64,000 nucleotides of DNA from Streptomyces sp. NRRL B-24085 (GTDB taxonomy: Bacteria; Actinomycetota; Actinomycetes; Streptomycetales; Streptomycetaceae): the NCBI RefSeq assembly GCF_001282115.1, contig NZ_LJBR01000015.1:1-64000 (forward strand), in the 5' to 3' direction. Shown one piece after another: positions 18,337 through 28,047 of this stretch. Made by a program: the position numbers and the translations under genes. Each line of letters opens with the position of its first letter. The stretch's first letter is position 1. The notes under the pieces are model-generated. The model searched no databases, was not told where the DNA came from, and saw nothing but the letters and a program-made list of their open reading frames with translations.

Positions 18337-20955
18337 TCACCGCATCAGCACCCCCGCCCCCTCCACCACGTCCTCCGACGGCACCGTCACCATTCCCAGT
18401 TCCGTGGCCGAGGCCAGGAGGCGGTGGGAGGGGAGGATGCGGACCGTGTAGCCGAAGGGGCCCGTGCGGTCCAGGGACAGGGGGCCCTCGTACACCCAGC
18501 GGCCCTCCTGGTCCGGGCCGCCCACCGGCTTCAGCGGGACCGTCGCCGCGTCCGCGATGCGGTCCTCCTCGTCCACGCGGCCGGAGACCGCCTGGACCTC
18601 CACGTCGTCGGGGCCGAGGTCGCCGAGGCCGACACGGACCCGCAGGCCCAGTGTGGTGCCGAGTTCGGCCGTGGTCGTCGCGGCCGTGGTCTCCACGTGG
18701 TCGACCGTCACGCCCTGCCACTGCGCCCGCACCCTGGCCTTCCACTCCGCCAGCTCGCGCGCCGCGTCCGGGCCCATCGCGCGGTGGGCGTGCGCCGCGG
18801 GGGCGTAGAGGCGTTCCACGTACTCCCGGACCATGCGGCCGGCCAGGACCTTCGGGCCCAGCAGGGTGAGCGTCTGGCGGACCATCTCGATCCAGCGGTC
18901 GGGCAGGCCGCCCTGGCCCCGCTCGTAGAAGCGCGGGGTCACCCGCTGTTCCAGGAGGTCGTAGAGGGCGTCGGCCTCTATGTCGTCGCGGCGGTCGGGG
19001 TCGGTGCCCACGCCGTCGGCGCTCGGGATCGCCCAGCCGAAGTCGGGCTGGAACCACTCGTCCCACCAGCCGTCGAGGACGGAGAGGTTCAGGCAGCCGT
19101 TCAGCGCCGCCTTCATCCCCGAGGTACCGCACGCCTCCAGGGGGCGCAGCGGGTTGTTGAGCCAGATGTCGCAGCCCGGGTACAGCTTCTGCGCCATCGC
19201 CATGCCGTAGTCGGGCAGGAAGACGATCCGGTGGCGGACCCGCGGGTCGTCGGCGAACCGCACCAGCTCCTGGACCAGCCGCTTGCCGCCGTCGTCCGCC
19301 GGGTGCGCCTTGCCCGCGACCACGATCTGGATCGGCCGTTCGGGGTGCAGCAGCAGGTCCATCAGCCGGTCGCGGTCGCGGAGCATGAGGGTGAGCCGCT
19401 TGTACGACGGGACGCGGCGGGCGAATCCGATGGTGAGGACGTCGGGGTCCAGCACCCCGTCGATCCAGCCCAACTCCGCGGTACCGGCACCCCGTTGCCG
19501 CCAGGAGGCGCGCAGCCGGTCCCGCACCTCCAGCACCAGCTGCTCGCGCAGTGAGCGGCGCAGATCCCAGATGTCCTGGTCGGGGATGTCCCCCACGGCG
19601 TCCCAGCGGTCCGAGCCGCCGACGGTCAGCGCGTCCTCGGTGCGCTGGGCGCCGATCTGCCGGGCCCCGAGCCGGAACACCTCGGGCGCCACCCAGGTCG
19701 GCGCGTGCACCCCGTTGGTCACGGAGGTGATCGGCACCTCCTCCGGATCGAATCCCGGCCAGAGTCCGGAGAACATCTCCCGGCTGACCTGTCCGTGCAA
19801 CAGGGAGACCCCGTTGGCGCGTTGGGCCAGCCGCAGGCCCATCACCGCCATGTTGAAGAGGTTGGGTTCGCCGCCCGGGTAGGTCTCCATGCCGAGGGCG
19901 AGGATGCGGCCCACGTCCATGCGCGGGAGCTCGGCGTCGGGGCCGAAGTGCCGGGCGACCAGTTCCCGGTCGAAGCGGTCGATGCCGGCCGGGACGGGGG
20001 TGTGCGTGGTGAACACGGTTCCCGCCCGGACCGCCTCCAGACCGGCGTCGAAGTCCAGCCCCTGGTCGCAGAGTTCGGCGATGCGCTCCAGACCGAGGAA
20101 CCCGGCGTGCCCCTCGTTGGTGTGGAAGACCTCGGGTTCGGCGTGGCCGGTCAGCCGGCAGTACGTCCGTACCGCGCGCACGCCCCCTATGCCGAGGAGC
20201 ATCTCCTGCAACAGCCGGTGTTCGCTGCCGCCGCCGTACAACCGGTCGGTCACCCCGCGTTCGCCGAGGTCGTTCTCCTCGACGTCTGAGTCCAGCATCA
20301 GCAGGGGCACGCGGCCGACCTGGGCGAGCCAGATCCGGGCGTGCAACTGCCGGCCGCCGGGCAGGGCCAGCGACACCTGGGCCGGGGTGCCGTCGGCCTC
20401 CCGCAGCAGCGCCACCGGCAGCTCGTTGGGGTCCAGGACCGGGTAGTGCTCCTGCTGCCAGCCGTCCCGGGACAGCGACTGGCGGAAGTAGCCGTGGCGG
20501 TACAGCAGACCCACGCCGATCAGCGGTACGCCCAGGTCACTGGCGGCCTTCAGATGGTCGCCCGCCAGGATTCCCAGACCGCCGGAGTACTGCGGCAGCG
20601 CGGCCGTGATGCCGAACTCGGGCGAGAAGTAGGCGACGGCGGCGGGGAGTTCACCGGTGTGGGCCTGGTACCAGCGCTGACCGGTGACGTAGTCGTGGAG
20701 GTCGTCGGCGACGGCGGTGAGCCGGCGCAGGAAGCGGTGGTCCTCGGCGAGCTCGGCGAGCCGGGCGGGGCGCACGCTGCCGAGCAGCCGTACGGGATCA
20801 CCGCCCGACGCGGCCCAGTGCTCGGGATCGACGGACTGGAACAGATCGCGGGTCTCCGCGTGCCAGGACCAGCGCAGATTGCGCGCGAGGTCGCTCAGGG
20901 GCCGCAGGGCATCGGGGAGTACGGGTCGGACGGTGAATCGACGGATCGCCTTCAC
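18337..20955 (-). CDS. glgP: Alpha-glucan (glycogen) phosphorylase
   Basis: 872-residue GT35 phosphorylase of the short actinobacterial alpha-glucan type. It releases glucose 1-phosphate from non-reducing ends. The N-terminal DUF3417-like part (residues 1-110, LSDLARNLRWSWHAETRDLF) is followed by the catalytic domain with YFSPEFGI, HTNEGHAGF, TTHTPVPAGIDRF and the pyridoxal-phosphate region EACGTSGMKAALNG. Starts at GTG 20955 behind GAGGTGG. Divergent from the subtilisin gene and next to the GlgE operon, so synthesis and breakdown genes sit together. Confidence 0.95.
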   Translation of the reverse strand: MKAIRRFTVRPVLPDALRPLSDLARNLRWSWHAETRDLFQSVDPEHWAASGGDPVRLLGSVRPARLAELAEDHRFLRRLTAVADDLHDYVTGQRWYQAHTGELPAAVAYFSPEFGITAALPQYSGGLGILAGDHLKAASDLGVPLIGVGLLYRHGYFRQSLSRDGWQQEHYPVLDPNELPVALLREADGTPAQVSLALPGGRQLHARIWLAQVGRVPLLMLDSDVEENDLGERGVTDRLYGGGSEHRLLQEMLLGIGGVRAVRTYCRLTGHAEPEVFHTNEGHAGFLGLERIAELCDQGLDFDAGLEAVRAGTVFTTHTPVPAGIDRFDRELVARHFGPDAELPRMDVGRILALGMETYPGGEPNLFNMAVMGLRLAQRANGVSLLHGQVSREMFSGLWPGFDPEEVPITSVTNGVHAPTWVAPEVFRLGARQIGAQRTEDALTVGGSDRWDAVGDIPDQDIWDLRRSLREQLVLEVRDRLRASWRQRGAGTAELGWIDGVLDPDVLTIGFARRVPSYKRLTLMLRDRDRLMDLLLHPERPIQIVVAGKAHPADDGGKRLVQELVRFADDPRVRHRIVFLPDYGMAMAQKLYPGCDIWLNNPLRPLEACGTSGMKAALNGCLNLSVLDGWWDEWFQPDFGWAIPSADGVGTDPDRRDDIEADALYDLLEQRVTPRFYERGQGGLPDRWIEMVRQTLTLLGPKVLAGRMVREYVERLYAPAAHAHRAMGPDAARELAEWKARVRAQWQGVTVDHVETTAATTTAELGTTLGLRVRVGLGDLGPDDVEVQAVSGRVDEEDRIADAATVPLKPVGGPDQEGRWVYEGPLSLDRTGPFGYTVRILPSHRLLASATELGMVTVPSEDVVEGAGVLMR

Positions 20956-21285
20956 ATTCCACCTCGGCGAGCAAGCGGAGTGGGACGCACGGCGGTGTGC
21001 GTCCCGTCTTCAGCCTCGACGGTAACCGTGCGGAGGGCTCGTCACCACGGCGCACTTGTCGGCAGAAGGCCGTGTCGCCGCCAAGCCGTTCCGCATCGAA
21101 CAGTCCGGAAATCGCCGCAACCGCACCACGTCCCCCATAGCCGATATGGCCGATTACACCCCCTCAGGCGTCCTTGTGGTACTTCACCCCGCACGAAAGG
21201 CTTTCCCAGGGCGTACCCGCCGACGCCGGGTTCATCCGGCGGACCACGGCTGCCGTACGCCGTGTTGAGGAGGGGAACTCAAGTC
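20956..21285. promoter_or_regulatory. Divergent region glgP / subtilisin gene, with leader hairpin
   Basis: 330-bp gap without a gene. A perfect inverted repeat GGGACGCAC-ggcggt-GTGCGTCCC lies at 20982-21005, within the likely glgP leader, and is either an operator or an mRNA hairpin. Nearer the protease gene are two direct copies of GCCGAT (about 21141-21155) and a ribosome site GAGGAGGGG (21267-21275). Promoter boxes are not clear. Confidence 0.4.
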
Positions 21286-22488
21286 ATGGCACGGACGCGA
21301 GACCGGCGTCTGCGCCGGGTGGGGAGCCTGACCGCGGTGAGCTGTGCCGTCGCGCTTTCGGCCATCTCCCTGCCCGCGCACGCCGTACCGGAGGGGCGGA
21401 TACTCGGCGCCGGAGTGGCCGGTTCCGTCAGCGGGAGTTACCTGGTGACGCTCCAGGGGGGAACGGAGGCCCGGTCGGCGGCCGGAAAGGACCTAGCCGA
21501 GAAGTACGGGGCGAGAATCAGCCATACCTACGGCACGGTACTCAACGGCTACGCGATCCGGGCCGACGAGAGACAGGCCCGGCGGCTCGCCGCGGACGCC
21601 CGGGTCGCCTCGGTCGTCCAGGACACCCGGGTGACCCTGGAGGGCACCCGCAGGAACCCGCCGTCCTGGGGCCTCGACCGTGTCGACCAGCCGAGGCGGC
21701 CGCTGGACAGGTCCTACACCTGGCCGCGGTCCGCGGGCGCCGGGACGACGGTGTACGTGATCGACACCGGCATCCGGATCTCGCACCGGGACTTCGGGGG
21801 GCGGGCGCACTACGGCTGGGACTTCGTCGGCGGCGACCGGTCGGCCGGCGACGGCAACGGCCACGGCACCCACGTGGCGGCCACCGTCGCGGGCACCGGG
21901 TACGGCGTCGCCAAGAAGGCCGAGGTGGTGGCCGTACGCGTCCTCGACAACGCCGGATCGGGTACGACCGCGCAGGTCATCGCCGGTGTCGAGTGGGTGA
22001 CGAAGCACGCGCGGAAACCGGCGGTCGCCAACCTCAGCCTGGGCGGCGCCCACAGCGCCCCGCTGGACGCCGCCGTACGCACCTCCATCGCGTCCGGGGT
22101 GACCTACACGGTCGCCGCGGGCAACGACCGACTGCCCGCCGGTCTCTACTCGCCCGCGGGCGTACCCCAGGCGATCACGGTCGGGGCGACCGACACCGCC
22201 GACCGGCGGGCGGGCTTCTCCAACTACGGCTCGGCCCTCGACCTGTTCGCCCCGGGAGTCTCGATCACCTCGGCGGGCATCACCGGCGACACCGCCAGGG
22301 CGACGTATTCGGGCACGTCGATGGCGGCACCGCACGCGGCGGGGGCGGCCGCACTGTACCTGGCCGACCACCCGAGGGCTACTCCGGCACAGGTCGGCAA
22401 AGTCCTGGTGAAACTGGCGGCCACCGGGAAGGTGTCCGGTCGGGGACCCGGTTCGCCGGACAAGCTGCTCCAGGTGCCCGGCTCCTAG
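21286..22488 (+). CDS. Secreted subtilisin-like serine protease (S8, proteinase K type)
   Basis: 400-residue secreted protease. Signal peptide residues 1-35 (ends LPAHA), an I9-type propeptide (about 48-120: GSYLVTLQGG ... GYAIRADERQARRLAADARVASVVQD), then the S8 domain with the catalytic triad D160 (VIDTGI), H193 (NGHGTHVA) and S345 (SGTSMAAPH). ATG 21286 has a strong ribosome site 10 bp upstream. It is an outlier between glgP and glgE; with the M4 pair it makes three exported proteases within 9 kb. Terminated by a clear hairpin. Confidence 0.94.
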   Translation: MARTRDRRLRRVGSLTAVSCAVALSAISLPAHAVPEGRILGAGVAGSVSGSYLVTLQGGTEARSAAGKDLAEKYGARISHTYGTVLNGYAIRADERQARRLAADARVASVVQDTRVTLEGTRRNPPSWGLDRVDQPRRPLDRSYTWPRSAGAGTTVYVIDTGIRISHRDFGGRAHYGWDFVGGDRSAGDGNGHGTHVAATVAGTGYGVAKKAEVVAVRVLDNAGSGTTAQVIAGVEWVTKHARKPAVANLSLGGAHSAPLDAAVRTSIASGVTYTVAAGNDRLPAGLYSPAGVPQAITVGATDTADRRAGFSNYGSALDLFAPGVSITSAGITGDTARATYSGTSMAAPHAAGAAALYLADHPRATPAQVGKVLVKLAATGKVSGRGPGSPDKLLQVPGS

Positions 22489-22501
22489 GGGAAGCGTCCG
22501 C

Positions 22502-22537
22502 AAACCGGTCCCGTTCGGCCAGAACAGGACCGGTTTT
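22502..22537 (+). terminator. Intrinsic terminator after subtilisin gene
   Basis: Stem AAACCGGTCC / GGACCGGTTT (10 bp, perfect), 15-nt loop, followed by TTTGTGT. It begins 13 bp after the stop codon. Confidence 0.88.
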
Positions 22538-22580
22538 GTGTAAAGACATACGCGTGAGTAGTTAGCAAAGTGCCGGATTG

Positions 22581-22599
22581 CCCACCCGAATAGGGTGGG
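22581..22599. promoter_or_regulatory. Inverted repeat over probable -10 of glgE operon
   Basis: CCCACCC-gaata-GGGTGGG is a perfect 7-bp inverted repeat about 105 bp upstream of glgE. Its centre contains TAGGGT, a plausible Streptomyces -10 element (TAGRRT type). An operator here could control the whole glgE-treS-pep2-glgB operon; no -35 box was assigned. Confidence 0.45.
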
Positions 22600-22704
22600 A
22601 AGGCTCCTGCGGTACACAGCACGGACAGCTTCACCGGTACGCCACGCAGGAGCCCCTCCCCACAGCCATCCGCCCACCCGAAGTTGACGCGGACAGGAGC
22701 GGTC

Positions 22705-24830
22705 ATGCCCGCCACGCACCACTCGTCAGCACCCCTGACGACCAGCACCGACGCATCCACCACGCGCCCCGCCGACCCCGGACCACCGCCTCAGGAGCGA
22801 CCCTCCGCGCAGGCGGGACCGGCTACGGCCGTCGGGCGCATACCCGTCCTCGACGTCCGCCCGGTCGTCCAGCGCGGACGCCGGCCCGCCAAGGCGGTCA
22901 CCGGCGAGACGTTCGAGATCTCGGCCACCGTGTTCCGTGAGGGGCATGACGCGGTCGCCGCCAATGTCGTACTGAAGGATCCGGAAGGCCGCGCCGGACC
23001 CTGGACCCCGATGCGGGAACTGGCCCCGGGCACCGACCGCTGGGGTGCCACCGTCACCGCGGGCGCACCCGGGCTGTGGAGCTTCACCGTCGAGGCCTGG
23101 GGCGATCCCGTCACCACCTGGCGGCACCACGCCCAGATCAAGATCCCGGCCGGCATGGACACCGAGCTGGTCCTGGAGGAGGGCGCCCGCCTCTACGAAC
23201 GGGCCGCGGCCGGTGTCCCCGACGACGGGCGCAACGGCGTGATCCTGGCGGCCGTCCGCGCCCTCCGCGACGAGAGCCGGCCGGCCGCCGCCCGCCTCGC
23301 CGCCGCGCTGACGCCCGAGGTGGACGCGGTGCTGGAGCGCTATCCGCTGCGGGAGTTGATCACGGCGTCGGAGTCGTTGCCGCTGCTGGTGGAGCGGGAG
23401 CGGGCGTTGTTCGGGTCGTGGTACGAGTTCTTCCCGCGGTCGGAGGGCACCCCGGAGCGGCCGCACGGCACGTTCCGTACGGCGGCGCGCCGGTTGCCGG
23501 CGATCGCGGCGATGGGCTTCGACGTGGTGTACCTGCCGCCGATCCATCCGATCGGGACGACGTTTCGCAAGGGCCGCAACAACACGCTCTCCGCCGGGCC
23601 CGAGGACGTGGGGGTGCCGTGGGCGATCGGCTCGCCGGAGGGCGGGCACGACGCCGTCCACCCGGATCTGGGCACGATCGAGGACTTCGACTGGTTCGTG
23701 CAGCAGGCGGCCGAGCAGGGTCTGGAGATCGCGCTGGACTTCGCGTTGCAGTGCTCGCCGGACCATCCGTGGGTGCACAAGCATCCGGAGTGGTTCCACC
23801 ACCGCCCGGACGGGACGATCGCGTATGCGGAGAACCCGCCGAAGAAGTACCAGGACATCTATCCGATCGCCTTCGACGCGGATCTGGAGGGGCTGATCGC
23901 GGAGACCTGCAGGGTGCTGCGGCACTGGATGGGTCACGGGGTGCGGATCTTCAGGGTGGACAACCCGCACACCAAGCCGGTGGTGTTCTGGGAGCGGGTG
24001 ATCGCCGACATCAACGCCACCGACCCGGATGTGATCTTCCTTGCGGAGGCGTTCACGCGGCCGGCGATGATGCACACCCTGGCGCAGATCGGTTTCCAGC
24101 AGTCGTACACCTACTTCACCTGGCGCAACACCAAGGAGGAGCTGACCGAGTACCTGACGGAGCTCTCGGGTGAGGCGGCCTCCTACATGCGGCCGAACTT
24201 CTTCGCCAACACCCCCGACATCCTGCACGCCTTCCTCCAGCACGGCGGCCGGAACGCGTTCGCGCTGCGCGCGGTGCTGGCCGCGACGCTCTCGCCGACC
24301 TGGGGCATCTACTCCGGCTACGAACTCGCCGAGAACACCCCGCTGCGCGAGGGCAGCGAGGAGTACCTCGACTCGGAGAAGTACCAGCTCAAGACCCGCG
24401 ACTGGGACACCCCCGACTCCCTCGCCCCCCTGATCACCCAGCTCAACACCACCAGGCGGGAGAACCCGGCCCTACGGCAGCTGCGCGACCTGCACTTCCA
24501 CCACGCCGACAAGGACGAGGTGATCGTGTACTCGAAGCGGAGCGGCTCGAACACGGTTCTGGTGGTCGTGAACCTCGACCCGCACCACACCCAGGAGGCG
24601 ACGGTCTCGTTGGACATGCCGCAACTCGGCCTGGACTGGCACGAGTCGGTGCCGGTGCGCGACGAGCTCACCGGCGAGACCTATCACTGGGGCAGGGCGA
24701 ACTACGTGCGTCTACAGCCGGGCGGGGCACATGTCCTCGTGGTCGGCCGGGGGTCCGGGGGTCATCCCCCGGGTGAGCACAGCACCGTCCTGCGACCGTC
24801 CACCCCGCAGATCGGAGGGTCACCCACAAC

Positions 24831-24834
<4 letters not shown>
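22705..24834 (+). CDS. glgE: GlgE maltosyltransferase (alpha-1,4-glucan:maltose-1-phosphate)
   Basis: 709-residue GH13_3 enzyme that transfers maltosyl units from maltose 1-phosphate to growing alpha-1,4-glucan. N-terminal domain N ([19 protein letters not shown]) and helical domain S precede the barrel. Nucleophile D419 lies in [11 protein letters not shown] and acid/base E448 in [10 protein letters not shown]. Both are offset by 25 from my memory of the S. coelicolor enzyme, so the N-terminus is somewhat longer here. ATG 22705 has GGAG 5 nt upstream. Its stop overlaps the treS start (ATGA). First gene of the glucan operon. Confidence 0.96.
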
Positions 24835-26531
<1,697 letters not shown>

Positions 26532-26541
26532 CCGACGAGGA

Positions 26542-26576
26542 CCCCGGGCGGGGCGTTTCCACCGGCCCGCCCGGGG
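26542..26576 (+). other. Strong hairpin between treS and pep2
   Basis: CCCCGGGCGGG and CCCGCCCGGGG pair perfectly over 11 bp with a 13-nt loop. No T-tract follows, so it is unlikely to be a simple terminator. It could reduce read-through or protect the upstream mRNA end, which would lower Pep2 and GlgB relative to GlgE and TreS. Confidence 0.6.
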
Positions 26577-26625
26577 CACGCATCAGTAGCACCCCGACCA
26601 GCCAGCCCGGGGAAAGGACGCCACC

Positions 26626-28014
26626 ATGTCGGAAGCCGTGACCCGTACCGCCACGACAAGTACAGGCATCCTCGCCTCCCTCGATCCACTCCTGCGCGAG
26701 TGGCTGCCACGGCAGCGCTGGTTCGCGGGCAAGGGACGCCCGGTCACCGGTTTCTCCCTGGTGGCGGTCACCGAGCTGCTGCCGCCCACCGCCAAGCTCG
26801 GCCTGTACCACCTGCTGGTCCGGGCCCACCAGCCGCTCGCCGTGGGCGCCCCGCCGCACCCCGGCGACTGCTACCAGCTCCTCATAGGCGTGCGCGAGGC
26901 GCTGCCGCCCCGGCTGGCGCCCGCGCTGATCGGCCATGTCGAGGAGGGCCCGCTCACCGGCCGTACCGCGTACGACGCCCTCCACGACCCGCTGCCCGCC
27001 GAACTGCTCCTGGAGGCGATCCGCTCCGGGAGCCGGATCGGCGGGCTGCGTTTCGAGCGGGACCCGCACCAGGAGATACGGGAGGGCCTGGTGGCCCGGG
27101 TGATGACCGCCGAGCAGTCGAACTCGTCGATCGTCTACGGAGATACGTTCATCCTGAAACTCCTGCGCCGGGTCGTGCCCGGCGTCAACCCCGACCTGGA
27201 GCTGCCGCTGGCGCTGGCACGCGAGGGCTGCCCCCGGGTGCCCGCGCCGACGGGGTGGCTGCGGGCGGAGCTGGCGGGCGAGCCGTACACCCTCGGCGTG
27301 CTCCAGCCCTTCGTGCAGGGCGCCTCGGACGGCTGGGAGCTGGCCCTGCGGGAACTCGCCAAGGGCGAGGACTTCAGTGCCGAGGCGCACGCGCTCGGGC
27401 GGGCCACCGCCGAGGTGCACACCGCGCTCGCGCGGGCCCTGCCGACCGTGACGCTGGGCCACCAGCAGATGCAACCGCTGGTCGACGGCATGATCGAACG
27501 GCTGGAGGCGGCCGTCCAGGCGGTGCCCGCACTCCGCCCGCACGCGCCCGGGCTGCGTTCCGCGTTCACCGCGCTGGGCGATCTCGCCGCCGAGGGCGGC
27601 ACCTGGACCGCCCAGCGCATCCACGGCGACCTCCACCTCGGACAGTGCCTGCGCTCGGCCGCCGGGCACTGGTCGCTGATCGACTTCGAGGGCGAGCCGT
27701 CCAAACCGCTCGCCGAACGCCGGCTGCCGCAGCCCACGGCCCGGGACGTCGCCGGGATGCTGCGCTCCTTCGACTACGCGGCACACTCCACCGACCTGCC
27801 GGTACCGGGCTGGGCCGATGCCTGCCGGGCCGCGTACTGCTCCGGATACGCCGAGGTCAGCGGTGTGGACCCGCGGACCGATCCGGTGCTGCTGCGCGCG
27901 TACGAGACCGACAAGGCGATCTACGAGGTCGTCTACGAGGCCCGGCACCGGCCGGACTGGCTCCAGGTGCCGATGGCCGCGGTCGCGCGGTACGCCACGA
28001 CCGACCTGATCTGA
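26626..28014 (+). CDS. pep2: Maltokinase Pep2 (Mak)
   Basis: 462-residue kinase that phosphorylates maltose to maltose 1-phosphate, the donor for GlgE. The N-terminal cap (residues 1-90) contains WLPRQRWFAGKGRPV, characteristic of mycobacterial and Streptomyces maltokinases. The aminoglycoside-phosphotransferase-like core has the catalytic loop HGDLHLGQCL (D335) and the metal-binding LIDFEGEPSKPL (D353). Ribosome site GGAAAGG lies upstream of ATG 26626. It is followed by glgB, 33 bp on. Confidence 0.94.
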   Translation: MSEAVTRTATTSTGILASLDPLLREWLPRQRWFAGKGRPVTGFSLVAVTELLPPTAKLGLYHLLVRAHQPLAVGAPPHPGDCYQLLIGVREALPPRLAPALIGHVEEGPLTGRTAYDALHDPLPAELLLEAIRSGSRIGGLRFERDPHQEIREGLVARVMTAEQSNSSIVYGDTFILKLLRRVVPGVNPDLELPLALAREGCPRVPAPTGWLRAELAGEPYTLGVLQPFVQGASDGWELALRELAKGEDFSAEAHALGRATAEVHTALARALPTVTLGHQQMQPLVDGMIERLEAAVQAVPALRPHAPGLRSAFTALGDLAAEGGTWTAQRIHGDLHLGQCLRSAAGHWSLIDFEGEPSKPLAERRLPQPTARDVAGMLRSFDYAAHSTDLPVPGWADACRAAYCSGYAEVSGVDPRTDPVLLRAYETDKAIYEVVYEARHRPDWLQVPMAAVARYATTDLI

Positions 28015-28047
28015 CCGACCCGACTCCCGCCGAGGAGGCTCCACCTC

